From assembly GCA_014728295.1 (NCBI GenBank), contig WJLW01000024.1:1-64000 (forward strand): a stretch of 64,000 bases of DNA, given 5' to 3'. The stretch is from Chitinivibrionales bacterium (GTDB lineage: Bacteria; Fibrobacterota; Chitinivibrionia; Chitinivibrionales; WJKA01). Of the stretch, positions 45,039 to 53,635 are shown piece by piece. The position numbers and the translations under genes were made by a program. Position 1 is the first letter of the stretch. Every line of letters begins with the position of its first letter. A model generated the notes under the pieces. That model made no database searches. It was given only the letters and a program-made list of their open reading frames with translations, and was not told the DNA's origin.

Positions 45039-46163
45039 ATGGCTGACGTTCGTTTACATAATGTCACAAAGTTGTATAGCAAGCATACGGTAATTGAAAA
45101 ATTGTGCCTTGACATAAAGCACGGTGAATTTCTTACATTGCTCGGCCCATCCGGATGCGGCAAGACCACTCTTCTGAGGATGATTGCCGGGCTGGAGGAA
45201 ATCGACGGTGGGGAGCTCCTGATTGACGGAAAGAATTATACCAATGTACCGGCTCAACATCGCAAAATAGCAATGGTTTTTCAAAGCTATGCACTTTTTC
45301 CACATATGACGGTTCGGTCAAATATTCTTTTTGGCCTCAGAATCCAGAATCAGAGCCGCGCCTTAATGGAAGAAAAGCTCGATTGGGCGATGTCAATGCT
45401 GCATTTATGCGGCCTTGAGAATCGTCTACCCAGGGAAATTTCGGGAGGACAACGGCAAAGGGTGGCGCTTGCACGCGCTCTGGTACTTGATCCGGAGGTT
45501 TTGCTGCTCGATGAACCGCTGAGCAATCTCGATGCGGCACTACGTGAAACTGCCACCGATGAGCTGAAACGTATCCATCGTCAAGTCGGCAAGACCATAA
45601 TTTATGTGACGCATAATCAGGTCGAGGCAATGACCATGAGTGGACGAATTGCATTGCTGAATGCCGGCAGGCTTGAACAGTTTGGTGAGCCGCGTATCGT
45701 TTATGATCATCCCAAATCGGTTTTTGCCGCAAAGTTTATCGGCAGTCCGGCAATGAATTTTTTCAACGGCGTGATAGCGGAACAGGGAGAGTCGGTCGGC
45801 ATTGCAACAGATTTGGGATTTCTTTTACTTGACAAAGACCGAAGCACTCTGGTGCGGGCCATGATCGGCAAGGAGGTTACGGTTGGCATTCGGCCGCAAA
45901 ATGTTTCCTACACTGAGCATCGCGCGGCCAGGAGGTTCACCGATACGTGCCTGGAGGTGACGGTCGAGCTTATCGAAACAATGGGCGACCGGAGTCTGAT
46001 TGTCGGCAAAAGCGACAGAGGTATCATTCTGCGCTTTTTAATAACACGGGAAGCCAACCTGGTGCTTGATCAAAAAGTGAAAGTCTTTATCGATGGCCGG
46101 CGCCTGCATTTGTTCGATGCGGATAATCAAATGAATATTTTCCAGGCGCATAATTTTTATTGA
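45039..46163 (+). CDS. ABC transporter ATPase (MalK/UgpC type)
   Basis: A 374-residue carbohydrate-importer ATPase. Walker A LLGPSGCGKTTLLRMIAGLE, Q loop AMVFQSYALFPHMTV, signature ISGGQRQRVALARAL, Walker B VLLLDEPLSNLDAALRE and the switch His in YVTHNQVEAM are all intact. The C-terminal 130 residues are a TOBE/OB domain (VTVGIRPQNVSYTEHR) as in MalK and UgpC, the site of regulatory contacts in that family. It ends the four-gene importer operon; MalK-type ATPases can serve several importers. Confidence 0.95.
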   Translation: MADVRLHNVTKLYSKHTVIEKLCLDIKHGEFLTLLGPSGCGKTTLLRMIAGLEEIDGGELLIDGKNYTNVPAQHRKIAMVFQSYALFPHMTVRSNILFGLRIQNQSRALMEEKLDWAMSMLHLCGLENRLPREISGGQRQRVALARALVLDPEVLLLDEPLSNLDAALRETATDELKRIHRQVGKTIIYVTHNQVEAMTMSGRIALLNAGRLEQFGEPRIVYDHPKSVFAAKFIGSPAMNFFNGVIAEQGESVGIATDLGFLLLDKDRSTLVRAMIGKEVTVGIRPQNVSYTEHRAARRFTDTCLEVTVELIETMGDRSLIVGKSDRGIILRFLITREANLVLDQKVKVFIDGRRLHLFDADNQMNIFQAHNFY

Positions 46164-46295
46164 ACCGCAGAGTATCGAGAGGAAGCAATCCCCTTGTTCG
46201 AGTGGAATTTTGCGTCTTACTTTTATTGCCCCTGCAATGAACCATACTTACCGGATACTCAATTTGCATTTGCTTTTTAGAAAGGATCTGGCGCT

Positions 46296-46670
46296 ATGCG
46301 ATCGAATTACGGCTCGTTTCGAATGGTTATCGGGTTGCTGGTGGCCGGCAGCTTCATGGGCGCCGCCTGCACCGGAGATTCTGACAAGACCGTCAAAAGC
46401 AAGCTCCGCGTTATTTTGAAAGGTGATCTAAAGGAGATTACCCATAGCATAAATTCGGCAGGCTTACTTGATGAACCCCATTACAGGATAATAGAATATA
46501 AGAGATTCAGCGAGGGTAAATATACCGCGAAAGCTGTTGTCGATTTTTACTTTTTTAGAACGATCAATAAGAAAATAAGACGGAAATATCGCTATTATCG
46601 CCCGTTAGGGATGTGGGATCGATACTACAATGAGTATCAAACAATTATTGATTCGACCCTCAGCAAGTAG
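46296..46670 (+). CDS. small lipoprotein
   Basis: A 124-residue exported protein with a lipobox FMGAAC (Cys25). The mature part contains KSKLRVILKGDLKEITHSIN and RYYRPLGMWDRYYNEYQTII, Tyr/Arg-rich at the end. I recognise no family. Its 3' end overlaps the next gene start by 41 bases, indicating coexpression. It lies 132 bases after the importer operon. Confidence 0.6.
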   Translation: MRSNYGSFRMVIGLLVAGSFMGAACTGDSDKTVKSKLRVILKGDLKEITHSINSAGLLDEPHYRIIEYKRFSEGKYTAKAVVDFYFFRTINKKIRRKYRYYRPLGMWDRYYNEYQTIIDSTLSK

Positions 46671-47688
46671 AGTTGCCTGTCTCTTTGTTATAATTTCTCT
46701 CCTGATTCCCTGCTGTTTCGCGCAATCTTCCTTAAGCGGTTCAATGCATACCAATGCTCTGGGTTGCATTAATCTCGTATTTAAAGAAGATTTCAAGGAG
46801 GCAGAGAAAAAAGCGAAAAGCTTGATTCGCGAAAATCCCGATCATCCGTCCGGCTACTTTTTCTACGCTTCGGTACTGAACTACTGGATGATTTACTATC
46901 AATCGACACGCAAAGAAAATCTCTTCTACCAGCAATGCGACCGAGCGATCGAGAAGGCTAACATATTGCTCAAAAAGAATAAGCATGACTACTGGGCGCT
47001 ATTTTTCAAGGGCGGTGCGGAGGGCATCAAGGGTACCTATGAAGCAAGATTTGAGCGCTGGATTACTGCCTTTCGCAACGGCTGGAAGGGATACTCCTTG
47101 CTAAGCGAGCTTGCAGAGAAAAACAATAAGATTTTCGACGCCCATTACGGCCTGGGGAGTTACGAATACTGGCGCAGCAGCATGACCAAAAAACTCAAAT
47201 GGATGCCCGGTATTGGTGATAAGCGGGCGGAAGGGATGCAAAAAATTAAAATTGCCATGTCAAGGGGCAAGTACACCCGGCTCACCGCACATGAGGAAAT
47301 GATAAAAGTTTATCTCAATGAGAAGGCGTGGAGCAAGGCCGAGCAGCTATCGATTGACATGCTTGAAAAATATCCGGGAGCAGTGCTTTTCACCTGGTAT
47401 CTGGCCGAAGCACAGTATCATCTGGGCAAGCTGGAAAAGGCGGAAGACAGGTACAAATACCTGCTGGGCCGTGTCGAAGCCGAATCATATGACAATCATT
47501 ACAACGCAGCATTATGCCATTATTGGCTGGCAAAGATTTATTACAATCTGAAGCGATACACGCAATGCGTTGCTGAGTGCAACCGGATGCGGTACTACAA
47601 ATTCACCGTGGATATACAAAAGCGCTTGGAGTCTGAACTGGCTGAGGCTGATAAATTGCGCAAGCAAGCTGAGCAGGCACGCAAATAA
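46630..47688 (+). CDS. exported TPR protein
   Basis: A 352-residue protein with a signal peptide (about 15-31, LIPCCFAQSS). Helical TPR-like repeats run through the mature chain (NLVFKEDFKEAEKKAKSLIR, LAEAQYHLGKLEKAEDRYK, LAKIYYNLKRYTQCVAECN), with a conserved-looking central stretch GLGSYEYWRSSMTKKLKWMP that recalls other didermic proteins annotated only as TPR. The C-terminus is coiled coil. The ATG at 46630 is inside the preceding lipoprotein gene. Function unknown; scaffolding in the periplasm is likely. Confidence 0.75.
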   Translation: MSIKQLLIRPSASRVACLFVIISLLIPCCFAQSSLSGSMHTNALGCINLVFKEDFKEAEKKAKSLIRENPDHPSGYFFYASVLNYWMIYYQSTRKENLFYQQCDRAIEKANILLKKNKHDYWALFFKGGAEGIKGTYEARFERWITAFRNGWKGYSLLSELAEKNNKIFDAHYGLGSYEYWRSSMTKKLKWMPGIGDKRAEGMQKIKIAMSRGKYTRLTAHEEMIKVYLNEKAWSKAEQLSIDMLEKYPGAVLFTWYLAEAQYHLGKLEKAEDRYKYLLGRVEAESYDNHYNAALCHYWLAKIYYNLKRYTQCVAECNRMRYYKFTVDIQKRLESELAEADKLRKQAEQARK

Positions 47689-47757
47689 ACTTTTTTCCGA
47701 ACCAAACTGTAACTGGCTCCAATCGCTGCGGATAATTATTTTTTGTACACTTTTTCA

Positions 47758-47829
47758 GCCGGGATGGCTCAGTGGTAGAGCAGCTGATTCGTAATCAGCA
47801 GGTCGGCGGTTCGAATCCGCCTCTCGGCT
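47758..47829 (+). tRNA. tRNA-Thr (anticodon CGU)
   Basis: A 72-base cloverleaf: acceptor GCCGGGA / TCTCGGC with one G-U pair, D stem GCTC/GAGC, anticodon stem GCTGA/TCAGC around loop TTCGTAA, and T arm GGCGG-TTCGAAT-CCGCC, with discriminator T. The anticodon CGT reads ACG (Thr). CCA is not encoded. Its 3' half is copied in direct and inverted form just downstream. Confidence 0.95.
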
Positions 47830-48006
47830 TAAGCTATAATATGCGGGTTCGAACCGCCGACCTGCGATATAATAGATGCGGTTTGACCACGGAGCGTAGC
47901 GTAGTAGCGGGCAGTGCCCAATCCGCCTCTCGGCTTAAGTTATAATATGCGGGTTCGAACCGCCGACCTGCGATATAATAGATGCGGTTTGACCACGGAG
48001 CGTAGC
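47814..48006. repeat. two 87-base direct repeats that start in the tRNA 3' end
   Basis: Copy 1 (47814-47900) begins in the T loop of the tRNA and runs 71 bases past it; copy 2 (47920-48006) is identical except for one C/T change. They are 106 bases apart with a 19-base spacer. Each therefore carries the last 16 bases of the tRNA. Within each copy sits an inverted 23-base piece of the tRNA T-arm region (47843-47865 and its duplicate), 22 of 23 bases complementary to tRNA positions 47798-47820. This resembles both a slippage duplication and the att duplication left by tRNA-targeting elements. Confidence 0.9.
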
Positions 48007-48224
48007 AACCTGCACATGCTATAACTGTTTGGCCCCCCAAAAAATAAATCCAATTGAAAAGCGTAATTTTGTCTGGGTTGATCGCGTACGCTCCAGCATA
48101 CTCCTGAAAATCGGATTTGATGCGTGGATGCAGGTGGAATTCTGCCTTTTGCCACCGGCCGGAATGCAGAATTCCCTTACGAAATAGCTAATCGATTTCT
48201 ATTCCGTTGTGTATATTTACTGAT

Positions 48225-48776
48225 ATGAAAGAAACCTTGCTTAATCGAATGGAACACGAATTCAAACCGTTTCTGGTGGTTTCTGCAGCGGTATTGGTTG
48301 CACTGTTTGCCGCCTATCGCTATGGCATTCCGCAGTTGCATGAATACCTCGAAAATCGACAGAAACTTGTCTCATACAAGGAATTCATCTCTCAAAAAGA
48401 TAATGAAGCTTCTATACGCGAATCTCTGAAAGCGCAGAATGACCGGCTGACCGCCAAACTCGAGGACATATCCTATGGTCTGGCAAATGCCGAGGAAACA
48501 CCCGACCTGCTCCAAATGCTGATAACCAAAGCACGTAATGCCGATATCTCTTTCACGCGTATTGAACCGGAAGCAAAAACCCACGGTACGGATTTCATAC
48601 ACTATCCGGTAATTCTTGAAATGAGCACGCGATTTCATTCGCTGGGCAAATTTATCGCGTCACTTGAAGAGATGCCGCAGGTCGTGCGTGTTGATCGACT
48701 GAGCATCGGGGCGGAGGCGGCAAACAAAATCAATGTCTTGTTGAACATCACCTGCTTTTTTCAACTGGAAGCATAG
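48225..48776 (+). CDS. PilO-like type IV pilus assembly protein
   Basis: A 183-residue single-pass protein: cytoplasmic N-terminus, TM about 16-33 (FLVVSAAVLVALFAAYRYG), coiled coil (HEYLENRQKLVSYKEF) and a periplasmic ferredoxin-like domain (LLQMLITKARNADISFTRIE, SLGKFIASLEEMPQVVRVDR) as in PilO/GspM. It should form the inner-membrane alignment complex with the PilP-like protein next to it. ATG at 48225 is chosen; the frame also has an earlier start at 48207. No PilM or PilN gene is adjacent, which is unusual. Confidence 0.8.
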   Translation: MKETLLNRMEHEFKPFLVVSAAVLVALFAAYRYGIPQLHEYLENRQKLVSYKEFISQKDNEASIRESLKAQNDRLTAKLEDISYGLANAEETPDLLQMLITKARNADISFTRIEPEAKTHGTDFIHYPVILEMSTRFHSLGKFIASLEEMPQVVRVDRLSIGAEAANKINVLLNITCFFQLEA

Positions 48777-48783
48777 CACCTCT

Positions 48784-49278
48784 ATGGATAAGAAATTTTT
48801 ACGCATACTTTTTATTGCCATACTGGGAATACTGTGGCTGGCCAGTGCCAACTATATTGTCAAACTTGCCGGTTCTGCAGGCTTGCCCGGAGGAGCCCGG
48901 TCCGATATCAATGAATCCATGTCTTTTTTGTCCGACAGCAGCATAGATTTAGCGTTAAACAGCAACAAGGTAGAATCAAAAGCGGCATATGAAGGCGATT
49001 TTGGCAATCCATTTCGGAGTCTGAATAAGAAAGCGTCCGCTCGTAATCCCCGCTATCCTTTTGCGCGCAAAACCGAACCGGTGCGCGAAAAGCTGATTGC
49101 AAAGGGCATTCTTTACAAAAAAAAGAAACCGCTTGCAATTCTCGAAGATATACGGGGTAAAACGCATATTGTCGCTCGTGGAGATTCTATCGGCAACCAA
49201 CAGGTTGACGATATCAAGGATAATTCAATAGTGATCAAGGATCACCGGGGTGAATATGAAATACCGGTGGGAGAATGA
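48784..49278 (+). CDS. PilP/GspC-like protein
   Basis: A 164-residue protein with an N-terminal TM (about 5-27, ILFIAILGILWLASANYIV) and a C-terminal small beta-domain with GILYKKKKPLAILEDIRGKT and VARGDSIGNQQVDDIKDNSI, the HR-type fold of PilP and GspC that binds the secretin. It follows the PilO-like gene by 7 bases and overlaps the next gene by about 25 bases. A disordered linker joins TM and domain. Confidence 0.75.
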   Translation: MDKKFLRILFIAILGILWLASANYIVKLAGSAGLPGGARSDINESMSFLSDSSIDLALNSNKVESKAAYEGDFGNPFRSLNKKASARNPRYPFARKTEPVREKLIAKGILYKKKKPLAILEDIRGKTHIVARGDSIGNQQVDDIKDNSIVIKDHRGEYEIPVGE

Positions 49279-50893
49279 TAAACCGCAATCACTGCTGCAG
49301 TCGCTCTGTTCCACAAACGGGTCCGCACTTTACATTGTATTGATTTTTTCGGTGGTCGTATTCGTTGCCGGATCAACCTACCTCTGGCGCCAGTTTGCTT
49401 ATAGCCAGGAGTTTCAGAGGGAACCCAAGCAGCTTCAGGCGCTGCTCAATGCCCGGTCGGGCATCTGGAAAGGGCTGGAGATGCTCGAAGATACCACCCT
49501 TGAAGATACGCTGTCTACGATAGATGGATCCGAGGTTGGCTTTGGCGCCGGCCTGTTTGACGAAAGCGCAGATTCTATAAATTTTTTGGAGGGCATGCTG
49601 ACGCCCGACGGAACTCCCGTTGAGGTTCAGCCGTATCTGACGGATTCGTACGGCTATTGCGATGTCGCGCTTGTCAATCGTCGACTCAGACAGGAATTAA
49701 CATCGGTGGGCCATTATGAGGACTACACCCAGCGCGTCAAGGTAATTATCGCTGGCCTGTTACCTTTTGGACCCGATACGGTGCTGTATCATGAACATGG
49801 AACAGAACCGGCCGGTGGGATGATTGAAGGGCGGGTTGTGAGTGTGGGGCAATTGAGTACCACGATGCCGGGTACAGAGCTGGACAGTGCCTTGAAAATT
49901 CACAAAGGCGAGCTTTCCGAATATGTAAATTATCTCCAACAGGGCATAACCGATATCAGTGACACGCTGTTGCCGGACGTACCGCTTACCATACAGTATG
50001 CAGAGGATTTCGATAAGATTGTCGACGTTGTAAATGGTCCTCTCTTCATTGACGGAGGGATTTATGAGCTGGAACACAGATTCACACAGCCGGTGCTGGT
50101 GCTGGGGGATTTACAGATCACGGGCGACGTCAAACTGATCGATGCAGAATTTACCGTAACCGGTGAAGTGAAAATACTTGACGAATGCGCGTTCGAAAAC
50201 GGATCAATTTTCTCGCAGGGAACCATATTCATAGGCAATAGTGCCTCTTTTTCGGGTGCGGCATTTGCGTTATCGAAAATAATCGTATATGACGAAGCGT
50301 CGGTGCTTAATAGGAGCACATTAATATCGTATAAAAAAGCGAAGAATACCGCTACTAACAATAATGATACCGCAAATATAGCTGAAGCGGGATTTGCATC
50401 ACTGTCGGAAGCAGCATCAACCGCTCTGGATACCACCGAAAAATTTCTCTCAATTGAGCTGGCAAATTCGGTGACCATGGACGGCGTGATCGTTGCTGTC
50501 GGAAAACCGGGCGGCGTCAAAATCGACCGGGGGGTTGTTATGAGCGGCGTCGTCTGGGCTGAGGGGATGGTTTGTCTGGAAGGAGAGTTCTATGGCGTTA
50601 TGAAAGCTAAGCAGCTTTTCAATTGCCGGCCTGAGGCAATGACGGCACGCAATTCTCAACAATCATTTGCCTCGCAGGGGCAATATCAAAGCACCTTGAT
50701 TCATGAAGACGGAGCTGCGCCCGATCCCGGTGGCCGGCCCCCGCCGGTTGATTCGAGCAAAGCAGGCGGCAGCACATCGAAACAATCCCCCAGCGAGTTG
50801 CTCGGATCGATTAGAGCGCTTTACCATGTGCGTGACTACTACCTGCCGTTCTTCATGGGTACGCGTTCGATTATCGCCTGGCGGGAGCAGTGA
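49256..50893 (+). CDS. GspK/PilX-like membrane protein with beta-repeat C-terminal half
   Basis: A 545-residue protein with one N-terminal TM after a hydrophilic stretch (GSALYIVLIFSVVVFVAGST), then an Asn/Leu/Ala-rich helix (ALLNARSGIWKGLEMLEDTT) like that of PilX and GspK. From about residue 255 to 440 the chain is Val/Ile/Gly-rich with short periodic turns (DLQITGDVKLIDAEFTVTGE, VKILDECAFENGSIFSQGTI), resembling the polymer-like beta-solenoid of bactofilins. No Cys/GFxxxE prepilin site is present. Position between the PilP-like and prepilin-like genes makes a pilus or T2SS-like role likely. The start may also be GTG 49250. Confidence 0.55.
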   Translation: MKYRWENDKPQSLLQSLCSTNGSALYIVLIFSVVVFVAGSTYLWRQFAYSQEFQREPKQLQALLNARSGIWKGLEMLEDTTLEDTLSTIDGSEVGFGAGLFDESADSINFLEGMLTPDGTPVEVQPYLTDSYGYCDVALVNRRLRQELTSVGHYEDYTQRVKVIIAGLLPFGPDTVLYHEHGTEPAGGMIEGRVVSVGQLSTTMPGTELDSALKIHKGELSEYVNYLQQGITDISDTLLPDVPLTIQYAEDFDKIVDVVNGPLFIDGGIYELEHRFTQPVLVLGDLQITGDVKLIDAEFTVTGEVKILDECAFENGSIFSQGTIFIGNSASFSGAAFALSKIIVYDEASVLNRSTLISYKKAKNTATNNNDTANIAEAGFASLSEAASTALDTTEKFLSIELANSVTMDGVIVAVGKPGGVKIDRGVVMSGVVWAEGMVCLEGEFYGVMKAKQLFNCRPEAMTARNSQQSFASQGQYQSTLIHEDGAAPDPGGRPPPVDSSKAGGSTSKQSPSELLGSIRALYHVRDYYLPFFMGTRSIIAWREQ

Positions 50894-50895
50894 TT

Positions 50896-51300
50896 ATGCG
50901 AATAGCAAGACGCAGTGGCTTGAGTGTTCTGGAAGTCTTAGTTGCCATGGCGATTTTGAGCGGGCTTCTGGTTGCAATCGCCGGCTACCTGTCGTCGGGG
51001 GATCGCTTCAGAGCCATGCGCAGCCGGCATTCATATACGGTCATCGCTGCTCAAAACCAAATCGAATACATGCGCACCAATGCCGCGTATACCAAATATT
51101 TCGAAGATACGCTCTACGAAACAGCCATCAACAATCGAATCTATGAAGTCTCGCGCACGCGAATTTTATCCGAAGAAGACGCATATGGATTAGTTGATGA
51201 AGAACCCGAAACGTTGCATGAATATGAAATATCGGTTCGCCACATCGATTCAAATGCAAAACCATTGAAGGTAAGATTCATCCAGGGGTTTGGCAAATGA
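50896..51300 (+). CDS. prepilin-like protein (PilV/GspI type)
   Basis: A 134-residue pseudopilin. Near the N-terminus RRSGLSVLEVLVAMAILS is the class III signal: cleavage after Gly, with Glu at +5 of the mature protein and a long hydrophobic helix (VLVAMAILSGLLVAIAGYL). The Cys-free globular part is short. GGAG is 8 bases before ATG 50896. Its stop overlaps the next start as ATGA. Confidence 0.85.
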   Translation: MRIARRSGLSVLEVLVAMAILSGLLVAIAGYLSSGDRFRAMRSRHSYTVIAAQNQIEYMRTNAAYTKYFEDTLYETAINNRIYEVSRTRILSEEDAYGLVDEEPETLHEYEISVRHIDSNAKPLKVRFIQGFGK

Positions 51301-51890
51301 TCTGTCGGGGCGGCATCAACACACTGTGCGGGAAGCGGCTTGGTTCACAACGAGGGTTTACCATTCTCGAACTGGTTATGGCAGTGAGCATGAGCATGCT
51401 GGCCGTAGCTGTGATTTTTGCCGCATGGCGCTATTTTAGTGTGCATACCATCAGCAATCAACGGACAAGCACGTTTAATGTCGAAGTTGACAGACTGGCA
51501 AAAAGCCTGGCCGGGCGCGTGCGAAGATCACCGGAAATTCTGGCCTGGAATGAAAGCGGCATTGCCTTTATCGATCGCCATACGAATGATACGGTTGCAC
51601 TGGCTTTTTACAACGATTCGCTCTATTTCGCAGAAAAAACAGTTAAACTGGCAAGCCATGGCGCCGGGATTGTGAAATTTGAAATAGAAAAAGTGTCCGA
51701 AGACAAACTTCTTGAGACCGCTAATCTCTTGCTCAAGTTTGCGCTGGGTGTGGAGGATGGCTATTCGAATACCAGTGAAATCAGCGTGAATGTGATGGTT
51801 CTCAATCCGGGGGATGCGCTGAATTCCAGAGACGATCTGGCCTGGGATACAGAATGGTGGTACGATCTAGCTGATTCCTATTACTATTGA
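51297..51890 (+). CDS. prepilin-like protein (PilW/GspJ type)
   Basis: A 197-residue pseudopilin with a 19-residue leader and the canonical signal SQRGFTILELVMAVSMSMLA (cleavage after Gly, Glu at +5). The globular part carries LAKSLAGRVRRSPEILAWNE and IDRHTNDTVALAFYNDSLYF, typical of GspJ/PilW. It ends in Asp/Tyr-rich residues. Coupled to the preceding gene by ATGA; its end overlaps the convergent amrS gene by 24 bases. Confidence 0.85.
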   Translation: MICRGGINTLCGKRLGSQRGFTILELVMAVSMSMLAVAVIFAAWRYFSVHTISNQRTSTFNVEVDRLAKSLAGRVRRSPEILAWNESGIAFIDRHTNDTVALAFYNDSLYFAEKTVKLASHGAGIVKFEIEKVSEDKLLETANLLLKFALGVEDGYSNTSEISVNVMVLNPGDALNSRDDLAWDTEWWYDLADSYYY

Positions 51891-52886
51891 AACATCAGCC
51901 TTGCACTGTGGGCAAATTGCTTTTTCTGAATTGTGGCTTTCGCTAATTTTGCTGAATTTGCACTTTGTCACGTAGCCGTTGCGCATGATCAGCAACTCGT
52001 TGCAGGCGGGGCAGTGCGTGTTGGCCTTGTCTCCGGCAGGCATGTTGCCGATGTAGACAAAGTCAAGATGCTCGCGCGCACACGTCCAGGCGTCAAGCAG
52101 GGTTTTCTGTGCTGTTGCACGATGCGTCAGGTTGTAGCGTGGAAAATATCGTGAAATGTGCAGCGGAGTGTCACCGCCCAGGTTATGTGCAATATAGCGA
52201 GCGAGCTGCCGCACTTCATCTGCGGAATCATTTTCATCGGTGATGAGCAGGTTGGTAATTTCGAGATGACGTTTTTTTTTGATGGCTTCACAGGCCTGCA
52301 GGACCGGCCCGAGTGAGGCTTTGCACAATCGCCGGTAAAATGATTCCTGCATGGATTTGATGTCGATGTTGAATGCGTCAACTACCGACAATAAGTCGTT
52401 TAGTGGCTGCGGATTGTAGAAGCCGTTGCTGACCATGACATTTGCGAGCCCGCTTGCCTTGATGCGTGCTCCAACCGCCATGATCGTTTCGAACCAGATA
52501 AAGGGCTCCGAGTAGGTGTAGGCAATACCTGCCGAAGCGCTCTGTACGACCTGGTCGACTAGTGCATTAGGTGAAACTTCAGGGATGTGCCGGGGCTGCT
52601 GGGAGATGTCGCAGTTCTGGCAGAAAGCGCATTTGAACGTACAGCCGTTGGGGCCGGTCGAGTAGATGGATGATCCGGGCAGGAAGTGGTACAATGGTTT
52701 TTTTTCGATCGGGTCGAGTGCTGTTGATACCGGTCGGCAATAATTCAGCGAGTGTAACGTCCCCCCGCGATTGCCCCGGGTCAGGCAAATGCCGTTTTTG
52801 CCCGGCTGTATGCGACAATGGTGGGGGCATAATTCGCACAGCACAGCGTTATCGTGGGTGGCGGTGTACCAGGCGGCTTCTTTCAT
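51867..52886 (-). CDS. amrS: AmmeMemoRadiSam-type radical SAM enzyme
   Basis: A 339-residue radical SAM protein of the AmrS family. The N-terminus has CELCPHHCRIQPGKNGICLT with two CxxC-like pairs, and the radical SAM cluster is GCTFKCAFCQN (CxxxCxxC). The C-terminal part has two further Cys pairs (CPACNELL, CPQCKADV). The family pairs with AMMECR1 and MEMO proteins; neither is in the window. Substrate unknown. ATG at 52886 matches the family start (MKEA); GTG 52895 is possible. It ends the minus-strand run and overlaps the prepilin gene tail to tail. Confidence 0.9.
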   Translation of the reverse strand: MKEAAWYTATHDNAVLCELCPHHCRIQPGKNGICLTRGNRGGTLHSLNYCRPVSTALDPIEKKPLYHFLPGSSIYSTGPNGCTFKCAFCQNCDISQQPRHIPEVSPNALVDQVVQSASAGIAYTYSEPFIWFETIMAVGARIKASGLANVMVSNGFYNPQPLNDLLSVVDAFNIDIKSMQESFYRRLCKASLGPVLQACEAIKKKRHLEITNLLITDENDSADEVRQLARYIAHNLGGDTPLHISRYFPRYNLTHRATAQKTLLDAWTCAREHLDFVYIGNMPAGDKANTHCPACNELLIMRNGYVTKCKFSKISESHNSEKAICPQCKADVSIVIGIS

Positions 52887-52957
52887 GACAATCACTATCG
52901 TTTATGGAGACGGCCTTTTGGAAAAATGCTTTGTGCTCATGCGGCGTGCAATCGCCT

Positions 52958-53635
52958 CTAAGTTCGCTCGAATTTTGTCTTAACCCCAATGCGCTTGCAA
53001 CAGGCGTAAATTGGACATTCGTTGCACCGGGGATTGAGCGGCGTGCACAGGTGCTGACCAAAAGACACGAAATAGCTGTTAAACGTAATCCAGTATTTTT
53101 TGGGCATTTTCTTTCTTAGTGCCATTTCCGTTTCAAAGGGCGTGCCGGTTGAAACATACCCCAGCCGGTTTGAAATACGATGAACGTGAATGTCAACGCA
53201 CACGGCCGGCTTGCCAAATGCGACGGCAACTACCAGATTGGCCGTTTTGCGCCCGACACCGGGCAGCCTCACCAGCTCTTCGACCGTATCCGGAATTCTT
53301 CCCTGAAACCCGGTATGCAGCTCCTCAGGGAGCGCTTTGAGATATTTGGCCTTGTTTTTGTAGAAGCCGACCGGAAAAATGATTTTCTCGATCTGTGTGA
53401 GAGACAGGTCGTGCAGATCTGCCGGTATCGTGACATGCTCGAACAATCGTTGTGATGCCCGGACGGTCGTTTCATCCTTCGTGCGGGCGCTGAGGATTGT
53501 CGAAACCAGTACTTTGAAGGGATTTTTTGTCTGGAACTGGATTAAATCGACAACCGGCATTTTGTGTTTGGCGAATTCTTTTTCAAGAATATCGTGAATC
53601 CGGTCTATGCTAACGATCGGCTTTTTCCGTTTCAT
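52958..53635 (-). CDS. nth: endonuclease III
   Basis: DNA glycosylase/AP lyase for oxidised pyrimidines, 225 residues. The helix-hairpin-helix is LVRLPGVGRKTANLVV with the catalytic Lys in GRKTA, the catalytic Asp is in AVCVDIHVHRISNR, and the 4Fe-4S cluster is held by CTPLNPRCNECPIYACC (C-X6-C-X2-C-X5-C). Also VLVSTILSARTKDETT is typical. The start lies inside the end of the upstream barrel gene (26-base overlap). Confidence 0.96.
   Translation of the reverse strand: MKRKKPIVSIDRIHDILEKEFAKHKMPVVDLIQFQTKNPFKVLVSTILSARTKDETTVRASQRLFEHVTIPADLHDLSLTQIEKIIFPVGFYKNKAKYLKALPEELHTGFQGRIPDTVEELVRLPGVGRKTANLVVAVAFGKPAVCVDIHVHRISNRLGYVSTGTPFETEMALRKKMPKKYWITFNSYFVSFGQHLCTPLNPRCNECPIYACCKRIGVKTKFERT

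Noticed and set aside
47814..48006. Possible CRISPR array
   Set aside because: Only two long repeats anchored in a tRNA, one spacer, no cas genes nearby.
47834..48155. Two minus frames with shared SVVKPHLLYRRSAVRTRIL-type ends
   Set aside because: They are translations of the tRNA-derived repeats, a well-known source of spurious proteins.
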